DNA from: Alphaproteobacteria bacterium
Lineage (GTDB): Bacteria > Pseudomonadota > Alphaproteobacteria > Micropepsales > Micropepsaceae
NCBI GenBank assembly: GCA_017308475.1
Contig: JAFKEU010000008.1
Span: 1 to 64,000 of the forward strand
Direction: 5' to 3'
DNA length: 64,000 nt
Made by a program: the position numbers and the translations under genes. Below, piece after piece: positions 34,058 to 43,201 of this stretch (the first letter of the stretch is position 1; the number at the start of each line of letters is the position of its first letter). The notes under the pieces were generated by a model, which was not told where the DNA came from, did no database searches, and was given only the letters and a program-made list of their open reading frames with translations.

Positions 34058-35548
34058 CTAGAGCGCGACGCGCAGGGCCGCTTCGATGCTGGCGGCAAAG
34101 CCCTTGTCCGGGCGCGGCTGGTCGTCCTGCAGCCTTGCCGCCAGATCCAGCTTCATGCCCGACAAGGGAAGGCTGACCCGTGCTTCGCCGATGTTCGCGA
34201 TGACCGGAGCCGTCGTCACGACATTGTAGCCCTGGGATACAAAGCTCTGGATATTCGGATTGGAAATGACGGCGTGATGCAGGCTCAGTTCGTAGAAGCG
34301 GCCGGCGCTGTCCGTCCAGCTACCCTGCAGGGACAAGAGCCGGGAGTCGCTATCCAGGCTGAAACCCAGGCTTCTGTCGCGATAGCGCATGCCATCGGGA
34401 TAGGTGCCGTTGTTGTAGGCAAATCCGTGCATGACGTCGCCGAAACCGAAAATGTCCTTGGTGGCAACGCTGTCGGTATATTCGATGGTCAGCCGAACCG
34501 GATTTCTGCGGGTGGGCAGGAAGACCGTAGTACCAAACAGATGGCTGGACCCCGAATGGGAGATGGGATCGGAATCTTCGTTCATCACCTGCAAGTAGCT
34601 CTGAACGGGAACACCGCCCACGCGGTAGCTGTATTTGATGTCTATCAGTCCCTGGTCGTTCGTGCGGTTGACGTGTGTGGGATCATTGTTGAAATCAAAA
34701 TAATCGCGCAGCGGCGAACAGGGATGTCCCTGTCCGCAAAATTCCTCGGTCCGGGCCAGTCCGATTTCCAGTCCGTCCAGCGGATGAAAGGTCAGGCGAA
34801 GTCCGTTGTAAAAGGTATCCCGCTGCATGCGCGGGCCATCCAGCATCCCCACCAGGAATTCGGCCTGCCAGGGGCCCAGCCAGTGCAGGATCGGCCAGCT
34901 GGAGGCCGAGGTATCCAGCCGCTCGATACCGATCTGGGGCATGGGCCGGGCATTGTTCGACAGCGACAGCGACGAGATCCACCCCGGTCCCCACCAATGA
35001 TCGAGATAGCCGGCATAGACCAGCGCGCCCTCGCCGATGGTGGAGGCGAAATAGGTGCCTTCCGGCATTACCTTGTTGTCGCGGCTGTTCAGCGAAGGAC
35101 TGAAGGCGCCCAGCGAAATCCGCGAGGAGAAACCGGTGGTGTTGTAGCCCAGCGAGAACTGCGCCGCCCCCTCGCCCCGGCCCATGCCGTCAAAGCCGTA
35201 GACGGTGGCGGCCTGGTTGGTCGCGTCCGCGAACAGGGAGGCTGAAAAGCCGCCGGCGGTGCCCTGCCTGGCATCTGCCATTACGCGCCTGGCAGCGTCC
35301 TGGACGGACAAAGGCTCGGAAGAAAGGCTCTCCTCGCCCAGCGTTTCCACCAGGGAATTCCACGGCAGCGGCCAGTGCGTTGAGATGTCATCCACTGCAC
35401 CCGACGCGGCCAGCAGCTCGATGTCGCCGCGGAGCTGGTTGTCGCCCACCTCGGCCCAGGGCGACGCCGCTGCCCGATCGGCACAAGCCCAAGCCAAGGT
35501 CCAGGCCAGCAGGGCCGTGATTGCAATTTTTGGTGCCATGATCCGCAT
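34058..35548 (-). CDS. Wzi-like capsule assembly outer membrane protein (copy 2)
   Basis: 496 residues, paralogous to the protein at 30271-31767: signal peptide (ALLAWTLAWACADRAAA), SPWAEVGDNQLRGDIELLA, then YAGYLDHWWGPGWISSLSLSNNARPMP, MRYRDRSLGFSLDSDSRLLSL and DDQPRPDKGF. The matching landmarks run through the whole length, so this is an old duplication now inverted and separated by galE and the DUF2914 gene. The start is ATG 35548 or 35539; both keep the signal peptide. The longer frame to 35827 overlaps the SPOR-protein gene and is rejected. Expected role: outer-membrane retention of surface polysaccharide. Confidence 0.84.
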   Translation of the reverse strand: MRIMAPKIAITALLAWTLAWACADRAAASPWAEVGDNQLRGDIELLAASGAVDDISTHWPLPWNSLVETLGEESLSSEPLSVQDAARRVMADARQGTAGGFSASLFADATNQAATVYGFDGMGRGEGAAQFSLGYNTTGFSSRISLGAFSPSLNSRDNKVMPEGTYFASTIGEGALVYAGYLDHWWGPGWISSLSLSNNARPMPQIGIERLDTSASSWPILHWLGPWQAEFLVGMLDGPRMQRDTFYNGLRLTFHPLDGLEIGLARTEEFCGQGHPCSPLRDYFDFNNDPTHVNRTNDQGLIDIKYSYRVGGVPVQSYLQVMNEDSDPISHSGSSHLFGTTVFLPTRRNPVRLTIEYTDSVATKDIFGFGDVMHGFAYNNGTYPDGMRYRDRSLGFSLDSDSRLLSLQGSWTDSAGRFYELSLHHAVISNPNIQSFVSQGYNVVTTAPVIANIGEARVSLPLSGMKLDLAARLQDDQPRPDKGFAASIEAALRVAL

Positions 35549-35610
35549 TCGTAGGTGCGGCGCACCATAAGGCGTTTGATCGGCGGCGCAAGTGCCTGAA
35601 TATGAAGCAA

Positions 35611-36693
35611 TTATTTCGGAACTATCAGGCAGTCCAGCCGTTTTTCGGCCAGCCTGTCGCAAAGCGCCTGGGCCCCTTCCGGGCCGGGCGTGACCCGCAG
35701 CCTGTAAAAGCGCCCCTTCCCCGGCAGGTCTGCCGCCTGGATGATGCTGACCATTCCCTCCAGGGCGCCATCCGATTTGCGTATGGCCTGGTTCCAGCCG
35801 GCTACCGCATCCGCCCGGCTGCGCCACGCGCCCAGTTGCACCAGGGATACAGCGGGCGCCGCTGCCTCACCCTCGATGGCCGGGCGCAATGGGGGCGCCT
35901 TGCGCGGCATGGGGGCGGGGGCCTGGGTAGACGTGGCCGCGACACCCGGCCGTGGGCTCGGCGCCACGGGCGGGTCCACCGGCGGGGGGGTGGCGCCGGA
36001 CGAGCGCAGATGCACCCCCACAGGATCGGCCGCGGGATCGGGCGATCCGCCCAGCGCTGCCAGGCGCTCCGCAGCCAGGACATAGTGCGCATTGGCGGCG
36101 GCAGCCTTGGTGTAAAAGCGGCGCGCCGATTCGATGTCTCCTTCGGCCTCCGCGATCTGGCCAAGGCCGGTATAGGGATACTCAGGGTGGGGGTTGTCGC
36201 CGTCCAGCGCGGACAGATAGTCGCGCCTGGCTTCCCTGAAGCGGTTCTGGCGGCGGTAGATGCTGGCCCGGTTGTTGAGCGCCGCCTGGGCGGAGTCCGG
36301 TGCCAGCCGGATCGCCGCCGTGTAATCGCCAAGAGCGTCCTTGAGGCGCCCCTGACTGTCCTGCAGGAACCCCCGCTGCAAGAGCGCCTGGGCCTGTTCG
36401 GCGATTGGCAGTGCATGGGCGTCGATGGCTGCGGTGAAATCCACCAGCGCTAGTTCGTGCGAACCCATGAGTTCGAAGGCCAGTCCCCGGTCCACGAGCA
36501 GACGCGCCCGCTGGACGGTCTCCAACCCGGGCCGCTTCAGTTCGTCGTCCACCAGGCGCCGGGCGTTGACGGCGTCACCCGCATCCAGCGCGGCCCTCGC
36601 GTCGGCCAGAACTGTCTCTGCGGAACCGGTCGCGCGCGCGGGCGTTCCCGCCCAGAGGACGCTCAGAAGAACCGTTAGGGCAGCCTTCCGCAT
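35611..36693 (-). CDS. TPR and SPOR-domain periplasmic protein
   Basis: 360 residues: signal peptide (MRKAALTVLLSVLWAGTPARA), four or five TPR-like helical repeats (about residues 25-200), a proline-rich linker (about 225-280) and a C-terminal SPOR-like domain starting at VSLVQLGAWRSRADAVAGWNQA and ending DRLAEKRLDCLIVPK. SPOR domains bind septal peptidoglycan lacking stem peptides, and TPRs bind proteins, so a periplasmic or cell-wall scaffold is likely. ATG 36693 is preferred because it puts the signal at the N-terminus. It is divergent from galU and lies 62 bases upstream of the second wzi-like gene, possibly co-transcribed. Confidence 0.75.
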   Translation of the reverse strand: MRKAALTVLLSVLWAGTPARATGSAETVLADARAALDAGDAVNARRLVDDELKRPGLETVQRARLLVDRGLAFELMGSHELALVDFTAAIDAHALPIAEQAQALLQRGFLQDSQGRLKDALGDYTAAIRLAPDSAQAALNNRASIYRRQNRFREARRDYLSALDGDNPHPEYPYTGLGQIAEAEGDIESARRFYTKAAAANAHYVLAAERLAALGGSPDPAADPVGVHLRSSGATPPPVDPPVAPSPRPGVAATSTQAPAPMPRKAPPLRPAIEGEAAAPAVSLVQLGAWRSRADAVAGWNQAIRKSDGALEGMVSIIQAADLPGKGRFYRLRVTPGPEGAQALCDRLAEKRLDCLIVPK

Positions 36694-36804
36694 GGGGCGA
36701 TTTCCCGCAAGCCTTGGAAAACTGGACATTAATGGCCTCGCCATGCCATGAAACAGACCCTTTCGTAATCCGTCCCCGGAAATTTCACCCCCTCGGAATC
36801 ACGA

Positions 36805-37683
36805 ATGTCCCCCACCAGACCTGTTCGCAAAGCCGTTTTCCCCGTCGCCGGCATGGGTACCCGTTTCCTGCCCGCCACCAAGGCCGTCCCGAAAGAAATG
36901 CTGCCGGTCGTCGACAAGCCGGTGATCCAGTACGCCGTCGAGGAGGCCCGCGAGGCCGGGATCGAACAGTTCGTGTTCATCACCGGGCGCGGCAAACACA
37001 TCATCTCCGATCATTTTGACCATGCCTATGAGCTGGAATCCCTGCTGGAGCAGCGGGAGAAAACGGCGGAACTCAACAGCCTGCTGGAGATGTTGCCCAA
37101 GTCCGGTTCGGTCGGCTTCATCCGCCAACAGAAGCCCCTGGGCCTTGGCCACGCGGTGTGGTGCGCCCGCCATTTCGTGGGCGACGAACCTTTTGCCGTG
37201 CTGCTGCCCGACGACCTGATGGTAGGAAAGCCCGGCGCGCTGGCCCAGATGATCGAAGCCTACAATCGGGTGGGCGGCGGTCTGATCGTTGCGGCCGAGG
37301 AAAAACCGAAGGATGAGATCAAGCGCTATGGCGTGGTCGATCCCGGCGCCGCCAAGGGCAATGCCACCGAGGTGAAGGGCCTGGTGGAGAAGCCCGCCAC
37401 GGGCACCGAGCCTTCGAACCTTTGCATCATCGGACGCTATATCCTGCAGCCCGAGATTTTCACCATCCTGGACCGGCAGGAGCGCGGCGCCGGCAACGAG
37501 ATTCAGCTGACCGACGCGATGGCCAAGATGATCGGCAGCGCGCCTTTCCACGCGGTCAAGACCGAATGCGCCCGCTATGACTGCGGCGACAAGGTCGGCT
37601 TCCTGCATGCCAATATCGCAGTGGGCCTGGCGCGGCCCGACATCGCGCCGTCGCTGAAGAAGATTCTCGCCGACCTGTCCTGA
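36805..37683 (+). CDS. galU: UTP--glucose-1-phosphate uridylyltransferase
   Basis: 292 residues. The nucleotide-binding start AVFPVAGMGTRFLPATKAVPKEMLP, VVDKPVIQYAVEEAREAG and the later GLVEKPA motif are diagnostic of GalU. It makes UDP-glucose from UTP and glucose 1-phosphate, feeding galE and glucosylation of envelope polymers. It stands alone on the plus strand between two minus-strand genes; the 111-bp upstream gap must contain its promoter, but I could not pick a convincing one. Confidence 0.95.
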   Translation: MSPTRPVRKAVFPVAGMGTRFLPATKAVPKEMLPVVDKPVIQYAVEEAREAGIEQFVFITGRGKHIISDHFDHAYELESLLEQREKTAELNSLLEMLPKSGSVGFIRQQKPLGLGHAVWCARHFVGDEPFAVLLPDDLMVGKPGALAQMIEAYNRVGGGLIVAAEEKPKDEIKRYGVVDPGAAKGNATEVKGLVEKPATGTEPSNLCIIGRYILQPEIFTILDRQERGAGNEIQLTDAMAKMIGSAPFHAVKTECARYDCGDKVGFLHANIAVGLARPDIAPSLKKILADLS

Positions 37684-37761
37684 CGGAACAGCCCCTTTGC
37701 CGGCATGCGGGTCCTGTCGGCCGCATTCCGCCCGCGAGCCGGCTGCCGATCATTCCTGTTG

Positions 37762-37787
37762 CTTGTCCAGGCTATTGCTTGGACAGG
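37762..37787. terminator. hairpin between convergent galU and the SLBB export gene
   Basis: An 11-bp stem (two G-T wobbles) with a 4-base TATT loop spans the stop codon of the minus-strand SLBB gene, 78 bases after the galU stop. No T-tract follows on either strand, so it may instead stabilise 3' ends. Confidence 0.4.
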
Positions 37788-40700
37788 ACTGCGATGGACG
37801 CAATCGACACCGCGAACTGGCTGAATATCTGCGAGACGTCGATGATGGTCTGGCGCAGGTCCAGCGGCGTGACATCGCGCGGCACCACGACGGAACTGCC
37901 CGGCGGCAGGTAGGCGACATCGAAGCTGAGCCAGGACTTGTTCACACGCCGCGCCTCGCCATTCGGCAGCACAAGATAGGTGTGTGATTCATCCGCGGTC
38001 GAGGCGTAGCCGCCGGCCTGGTCGATATAGTCTTCGATCGTCGCGCCCTTGCGATAGGCGAAGTTGCCCGGCTGCAGGACCTGGCCCAGAACCGCAACGG
38101 TGCTGGGACGCGGCGGGATATAGACCACGTCGCCTGCTTCCAGCAGCGGATCGCGGGCGGGGTTGGCGGCCAGCTTCCGCGGATCGGCTTCGATGGAGAT
38201 ACGCCCCAGCGCCTGGCGGTTGCGCAGTTCAGACACGAATGTTTGCATCGAAGAGAAGGTATTTGGATCAAGCTTGCTGGAGCCCACCCGCGTCATGGCG
38301 ATCACCAACTGGTTCTGAACCTCGTCGGCGGCGCGGGCATAGCCTTCGCGCTCGGCCTGGGCTGCCGACTGGCGCAGATAGACCGTGCCATCCGGAAAGG
38401 CCGTGCTGGTCAGGCCGCCGGCGCGTGCCAGAAGGTCGGACAGATGTTCGCCGCGCAGGATGGGGAAGCTGCCCGGGAAGCGCACTTCACCCTGCACAGT
38501 GACTGAGCCAAGACCGACATCGGTGCGAATCTGGCTGAAGCGGAGCTGGTCGTATGGCTGCACGATATAGCTGGCCAGCATGCCCTTGTGCAGCGGCAGA
38601 GCCTTGAGTCCAGTGATGGCGCGGCCCGTGGCCCGGTCGGTGACGGTGGAGATGAGTTCGACGCCGCTCTCGTCGGCCCAGTTGACGGTGCCGCCCGCAG
38701 CCTGGACCAGATCGTCGAGCGTAGCGCTCGGACCGACGAAATAGCTTCCGGGACCGCGTACTGCACCATCCAGCTGGACCCGGTGATCGATCAGGAAATT
38801 GACCAGGATCAGCGGATCGACATCGAGCTGGCGGGCCAGCTGGCCGAAGGTCTGGACTTCGCGGTTGGAGGCATAGCCGCCGGGCGGGACTGCCTGTTCC
38901 GTGTAGTTCTGGGTGGATTCCTCGCCGTTGCGGCGGCCTTCGGGGGGTGGGAAATTCGGGTTCGTCCCCGAGGTCCCGAAACCGCCGTAGCCGGCATTAC
39001 CCTCATAACTGCCTGCGCCGGGCCCCTGGCCATAGCCGGGTCCCTGGCCATAGCCGGGTGCCTGGCCATAGCCGGGCCCCTGGCCATAGCCGGGCACCTG
39101 GCCGTAGCCGGGGAACTGCCCGGCGGCCTGTCCACCGGCCAGGACAGCGCCTGGATTAGCGCCGGGAAACTGGGTCGATCCCTGATCGCCCAACGGGGTG
39201 CCTCCGCTCTGCGCCGCAAACTGGCGGGCCTGGGTGTCTTCGAAAATCCGCCGCTGGCGATCCGCGCGTTCCCGCGCCAACTCCGAGTCCGGCGCCGGAA
39301 TATTCAGCAGCGCCGTGATATCCTGACGCTGGATGATGGCCGGCACACTGGACAAATCCGCCAGTTCGGCGGTCTGGCGGTTCTGGTCCTGCAACTGGTT
39401 GACGAGGGAATTCCTGACGTCAGAGGAAGCTCCCAAGGGATTGCGGATTCGGTTCTGATCTTGCGCGAGCTGGGTCAGGTAGGACCGCACGACGAAATTC
39501 AGGAGCCGAACCTCGCTGACCGACAGCACGCGCACGACATCGTCGCCCTGCAGGGTCTTGTCCTCGTGACCGTTCAGCACGGCAACGGGGGTGAAGGCCT
39601 CCAGCTGGCGAATCAGCGTCTTGGGGTCCTTGCGCACGATGATGCCGAAGGGGGTGTAGGGCGATGGCCCAAGCGCGCCGGGCGCATTGAGCAGATCCGA
39701 GAGCTTGGTGCCGCCCGCAATAGGATAGCTGCCCGCCAGGCCCGTGCCACCGGACAGGGTTGCCCGGCTGACCGTCTGGTCGGCACCAAGCTGGACGAAC
39801 AGGATTTCGCTGTCCCTCACCTGCCCGCTTTCGCCGGTGAGCGGCACCAGCTGGCTCTGGCCGCTGGGCAGAATTTGCATCAGGGAGAGCCGGTAGTTGC
39901 CCCGCACTTCCTGGCCGCCGGCCAAGTTCATCAAGTCGCGCACCGACAATGCCGATCTGCCCGGAGGCAATTCATAGATGCCCGGGCGCCGCACCATGCC
40001 GGCGACGGCGACGGTGGGGCCGAGCGGCGGAACCACAATTCGGTCGCCATCGGCCAGGCGCAAGTTGGACGCGCTGCCCCGATCCGTCAGAATTCCATAC
40101 AGGTCCACCGGGAACTCCCGGTTGCCGCGCCATATACGGACATTGCGCAGCGACCCTGTCTTTTTTACGCCACCCGAAAGCACCAGCGCGTCGACAACCG
40201 AGGAAAGGCCGGTAACGAGCCGGGGGCCGGCATAATTGACCTCGCCAGAAACCTGCACGGAAATCTGGCGGACACGCGCCACTGCGACCGACGCCGTGGT
40301 CGCCACATATGCGCGCCGCACAGCCTGCTCGATATCCCGGCGAACGCTGCCAAGCGTTCGACCCATGGCGGCGATCGGGTTGAGGCGCGGAAGGACGACC
40401 TGCCCGTTACGGTCCACCGGAACACGGAATTCGTTATTTTCCTGGCCACGCAGCGAAACCGTGATTTCGTCCCCCGGTCCCAGAACATAATCGTCCTGGA
40501 TTGCGCCCGCCTGCGGGATCGTTACCGGCCGGCCAGTACCCAGTTGGTCGTAGCCGAACTGGGACAGCTTCACATGGGCGCGTGCCGAAAGGATCTGCTC
40601 CAGCCGGGAATCCGGCAGCAATTGCGGAATTGGCGGCACTGCCGGCTGAAGCACCACCGGCTGCTGCTGCTGTTCGTTGAAGACGGACCCCGTGCCCTGG

Positions 40701-40855
40701 CGTTGCTGCATCTGCTGCTGCAACTGCTGAAGGGAATCCAGGGGAATCTGCTGGGCTTGCAACGGTTCGGCCAGCAGGGACAGCAGCGCCAGCACGAACG
40801 GAGCAAGAAACGCAGCCATGGAGACATGGCGACGCTGCAGCCGCACCAGTTTCAT
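37772..40855 (-). CDS. large polysaccharide export protein with multiple SLBB domains (Wza-like)
   Basis: 1,027 residues, nearly three times the length of E. coli Wza. After a signal-type N-terminus (residues about 14-35) and a glutamine-rich stretch comes a polysaccharide-export domain (DYVLGPGDEITVSLRG...VPVDRNGQVVLPRLNPI). At least five SLBB-like units follow, each with a G-x-V-x-x-P-G core: VSGEVNYAGP, VAGMVRRPGIYELP, LDGAVRGPGSYFVG, VQGEVRFPGSFPIL and VLGQVLQPGNFAYR. Between the second and third lies a low-complexity PGYGQ repeat. A C-terminal hydrophobic segment may anchor it. It would form the periplasmic/outer-membrane channel for polymer export. ATG 40855 has AAGGG upstream. No lipobox cysteine is evident, unlike Wza. 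Confidence 0.85.
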   Translation of the reverse strand: MKLVRLQRRHVSMAAFLAPFVLALLSLLAEPLQAQQIPLDSLQQLQQQMQQRQGTGSVFNEQQQQPVVLQPAVPPIPQLLPDSRLEQILSARAHVKLSQFGYDQLGTGRPVTIPQAGAIQDDYVLGPGDEITVSLRGQENNEFRVPVDRNGQVVLPRLNPIAAMGRTLGSVRRDIEQAVRRAYVATTASVAVARVRQISVQVSGEVNYAGPRLVTGLSSVVDALVLSGGVKKTGSLRNVRIWRGNREFPVDLYGILTDRGSASNLRLADGDRIVVPPLGPTVAVAGMVRRPGIYELPPGRSALSVRDLMNLAGGQEVRGNYRLSLMQILPSGQSQLVPLTGESGQVRDSEILFVQLGADQTVSRATLSGGTGLAGSYPIAGGTKLSDLLNAPGALGPSPYTPFGIIVRKDPKTLIRQLEAFTPVAVLNGHEDKTLQGDDVVRVLSVSEVRLLNFVVRSYLTQLAQDQNRIRNPLGASSDVRNSLVNQLQDQNRQTAELADLSSVPAIIQRQDITALLNIPAPDSELARERADRQRRIFEDTQARQFAAQSGGTPLGDQGSTQFPGANPGAVLAGGQAAGQFPGYGQVPGYGQGPGYGQAPGYGQGPGYGQGPGAGSYEGNAGYGGFGTSGTNPNFPPPEGRRNGEESTQNYTEQAVPPGGYASNREVQTFGQLARQLDVDPLILVNFLIDHRVQLDGAVRGPGSYFVGPSATLDDLVQAAGGTVNWADESGVELISTVTDRATGRAITGLKALPLHKGMLASYIVQPYDQLRFSQIRTDVGLGSVTVQGEVRFPGSFPILRGEHLSDLLARAGGLTSTAFPDGTVYLRQSAAQAEREGYARAADEVQNQLVIAMTRVGSSKLDPNTFSSMQTFVSELRNRQALGRISIEADPRKLAANPARDPLLEAGDVVYIPPRPSTVAVLGQVLQPGNFAYRKGATIEDYIDQAGGYASTADESHTYLVLPNGEARRVNKSWLSFDVAYLPPGSSVVVPRDVTPLDLRQTIIDVSQIFSQFAVSIASIAVLSKQ
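39021..39110 (-). repeat. five tandem 18-bp units encoding PGYGQx
   Basis: Five consecutive units of 18 bp (39021, 39039, 39057, 39075, 39093), differing mainly at two or three bases, lie in frame inside the SLBB gene and encode PGYGQ plus a variable residue. The unit length is a multiple of three, so copy-number change keeps the frame. Confidence 0.9.
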
Positions 40856-41261
40856 CAGAAAACCCTTGCCCGTTGAGGTGGTTGGTCGACTGCCATGTAG
40901 CATAGCATCGAGGCCTCAGTGAAGGAAAAATATTTCTCTGTCAGTCGCTTACGCCAAACCGCGCGCGCTGGGCTTTCCATCTTACGGAGCCCCGTACGAT
41001 CCTTGAAATGCCAGAGGAACGGCGTAGTGGACCCGGGTGATCGCCCGCCGCCTTGGGCGCATGGCATACCCTTGGCCCGAACTGCTTTTGCAACGGCATC
41101 GAGCTGGCAATCGCCGCGTTTTGCGCGACATCTTACCGCTGGCGGCAACTGCGGCCGCACAACAAAGAGCCTTGGCAGGGCGGGCTTGGCGCGACTGATA
41201 AAGACGGGTTAGAAGATTGGGCAAAATACCGTTTGGCCTGGTTGATCCTCGGCACCCTGAC
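40856..41261. other. 406-bp divergent intergenic region
   Basis: This gap separates the SLBB gene from rmlB. Short open frames (for example 40919-41212, plus) show no family features or ribosome sites and are not called. It must hold promoters for both directions; one candidate for rmlB is listed separately. No repeat or RNA structure stood out. Confidence 0.6.
41172..41202 (+). promoter_or_regulatory. candidate promoter for the rmlBDAC operon
   Basis: TTGGCA (5/6 to the -35 consensus), 19 bases, GATAAA (4/6). It is about 60 bases upstream of the rmlB ATG. The spacer is longer than ideal. Confidence 0.3.
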
Positions 41262-42326
41262 ATGATCCTCGTGACCGGCGGAGCCGGATTCATTGGCGCC
41301 AATTTCGCGCTGGACTGGCTAGCCCGGTCCGACGAACCCGTGGTCAATCTGGACAAGCTGACCTATGCCGGCAACCTGCAGACGCTAGGGCCACTCCAGG
41401 GCGATAGGCGGCACATCTTTGTGCGGGGAGATATTGGCGACAGGGCCTTGGTGACGCAGTTGCTGGCGCGGCACAGGCCCCGCGCCATCGTACATTTCGC
41501 CGCCGAATCCCACGTCGACCGTTCCATTCACGGGCCAGACGCGTTCATCCAGACCAACATCATGGGCACCTTCAACCTGCTTGAATGCGCGCGCGACCAC
41601 TGGATGTCGCTGACGGACGAAGACAAGGCGAAGTTTCGGTTCCTGCACGTCTCCACCGATGAAATTTATGGCACGCTGGAGCCGGAAGACCCGCCTTTCA
41701 CAGAAACCAATCCCTATGCCCCCAACAGCCCTTATGCCGCGAGCAAGGCGGGAAGCGACCATCTGGTGCGAGCATGGCATCATACCTATGGCCTGCCGGT
41801 CATCACCACCAACTGCAGCAACAACTACGGCCCCTATCAGTTTCCCGAAAAGCTAATCCCCCTGGTGATCCACAATGCGCTGGCAGGAACGCACCTGCCC
41901 ATCTATGGCGACGGCAAGCAGGTGCGCGATTGGCTCTATGTCGGCGACCATTGTGCCGCCATCCGTCGGGTGCTGCAGTCCGGAAAACCGGGGGAATCCT
42001 ACAATGTGGGCGGCTGGAACGAGAAGCCGAACATCTCAGTAGTGAAAACCATATGCGCCACCCTGGACAAGCTGCGCCCGCGCAATGACGGCCACTCCTA
42101 CACCGATCAGATCCGGTTTGTCGCGGACCGGCCGGGACACGACCGGCGCTATGCAATAAACGCAGGCAAGATCGAGCGCGAGCTTGCGTGGAGGCCGGAA
42201 GAGAGTTTTGAAACGGGCATCGAAAAGACTATCAACTGGTATCTCAATCATGGCGACTGGGTGGAAAACGTCACCTCCGGCGCCTACCGCGATTGGGTCA
42301 CCCGCCAGTATGGGACGGCAGAGTGA
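41262..42326 (+). CDS. rmlB: dTDP-glucose 4,6-dehydratase
   Basis: 354 residues. ILVTGGAGFIGANFALDWL binds NAD; HVSTDEIYGTL and YAASKAGSDHLVRAW contain the catalytic Thr, Asp-Glu and Tyr-Lys residues typical of RmlB, and NNYGPYQFPEKLIP is a signature stretch. It converts dTDP-glucose to dTDP-4-keto-6-deoxyglucose, the branch point to rhamnose (rmlC, rmlD) and to 4-amino sugars (the WecE/RffA-like enzyme at 48321). The start ATG 41262 gives the family N-terminus. It is the first gene of rmlBDAC; its stop overlaps the rmlD GTG start. Confidence 0.95.
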   Translation: MILVTGGAGFIGANFALDWLARSDEPVVNLDKLTYAGNLQTLGPLQGDRRHIFVRGDIGDRALVTQLLARHRPRAIVHFAAESHVDRSIHGPDAFIQTNIMGTFNLLECARDHWMSLTDEDKAKFRFLHVSTDEIYGTLEPEDPPFTETNPYAPNSPYAASKAGSDHLVRAWHHTYGLPVITTNCSNNYGPYQFPEKLIPLVIHNALAGTHLPIYGDGKQVRDWLYVGDHCAAIRRVLQSGKPGESYNVGGWNEKPNISVVKTICATLDKLRPRNDGHSYTDQIRFVADRPGHDRRYAINAGKIERELAWRPEESFETGIEKTINWYLNHGDWVENVTSGAYRDWVTRQYGTAE

Positions 42327-43201
42327 GAATTCTCGTTACCGGCAGCACCGGCCAGGTCGGGCGTTCCCTGGTTCCGGCACTTTCCCGACTGGGTGAAGTC
42401 ATCGCGCTCGATCGCGCCACCTGCGACCTGTCCGATCTCGCTGCGATCAATCGTGCTCTCCATGCGGTGCAGCCTGACGTCATCGTCAATCCGGCAGCCT
42501 ATACTGCCGTGGACAAGGCCGAGACCGAACGCAATGCGGCGTTCGCGGTCAATTCCCGAGCGCCGGGTATGCTGGCCCAACTGGCGGCGGAACGGGGCGT
42601 GCCGCTAATTCACTATTCGACCGACTATGTCTATGATGGTCGAAAACCTACGCCCTATGTCGAGGACGATCCCACAAATCCGCTGTCCGTCTATGGCACC
42701 AGCAAGCTTGATGGCGAGGAAGAGATTCGCGCTAACCTGCAGCGACATGTCATCCTGCGGACGAGTTGGGTCTTCAGCGAACATGGTACGAACTTCTTAA
42801 AGACCATGCTGCGCCTGGGGATGGAGCGTGATACGCTGAACGTCGTGGCGGACCAGATCGGCGCGCCGACGCCGGCCCATTTCATCGCCCAGGCGACCGC
42901 CACCATTATTCAGAGGCTGCAGCAAGGCGATGCGCCCTTCGGGACCTATCATCTGGCCAGCGCGGGACAGACCAGCTGGCACGGTTATGCCGAATTCCTA
43001 CTGACCAACGCGCGCAGACTTGGAATCCCGCTAAAAGTGAATGTGATCAATCCCATTCCCGCCGCGGCCTATCCCGTGCCAGCCGTCCGGCCCGCGAATT
43101 CACGGCTCGATACTTCCAAGCTTGCCCGCGACTTCGCAATCACACCGCCACCGTGGCAGGATGGCGTCGTTCAGGTTCTGGAGCGTCTGTCCGCCTCATG
43201 A
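42323..43201 (+). CDS. rmlD: dTDP-4-dehydrorhamnose reductase
   Basis: 292 residues starting at a GTG that overlaps the rmlB stop. [15 protein letters not shown] is the nucleotide-binding start; YSTDYVYDG and [12 protein letters not shown] hold the catalytic Tyr-x3-Lys; RTSWVF is conserved in RmlD. It reduces dTDP-4-keto-L-rhamnose to dTDP-L-rhamnose. The gene order B-D-A-C is a common rml arrangement, and every junction here overlaps or nearly so. Confidence 0.94.
   Translation: MRILVTGSTGQVGRSLVPALSRLGEVIALDRATCDLSDLAAINRALHAVQPDVIVNPAAYTAVDKAETERNAAFAVNSRAPGMLAQLAAERGVPLIHYSTDYVYDGRKPTPYVEDDPTNPLSVYGTSKLDGEEEIRANLQRHVILRTSWVFSEHGTNFLKTMLRLGMERDTLNVVADQIGAPTPAHFIAQATATIIQRLQQGDAPFGTYHLASAGQTSWHGYAEFLLTNARRLGIPLKVNVINPIPAAAYPVPAVRPANSRLDTSKLARDFAITPPPWQDGVVQVLERLSAS

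Noticed and set aside
38588..40876. 762-codon plus-strand open frame opposite the SLBB gene
   Set aside because: The minus-strand protein has clear export and SLBB domains; the plus-strand one is low-complexity antisense.
40919..41212. 97-codon open frame in the SLBB-rmlB gap
   Set aside because: No ribosome site, no family resemblance, and it overlaps the expected promoter region.
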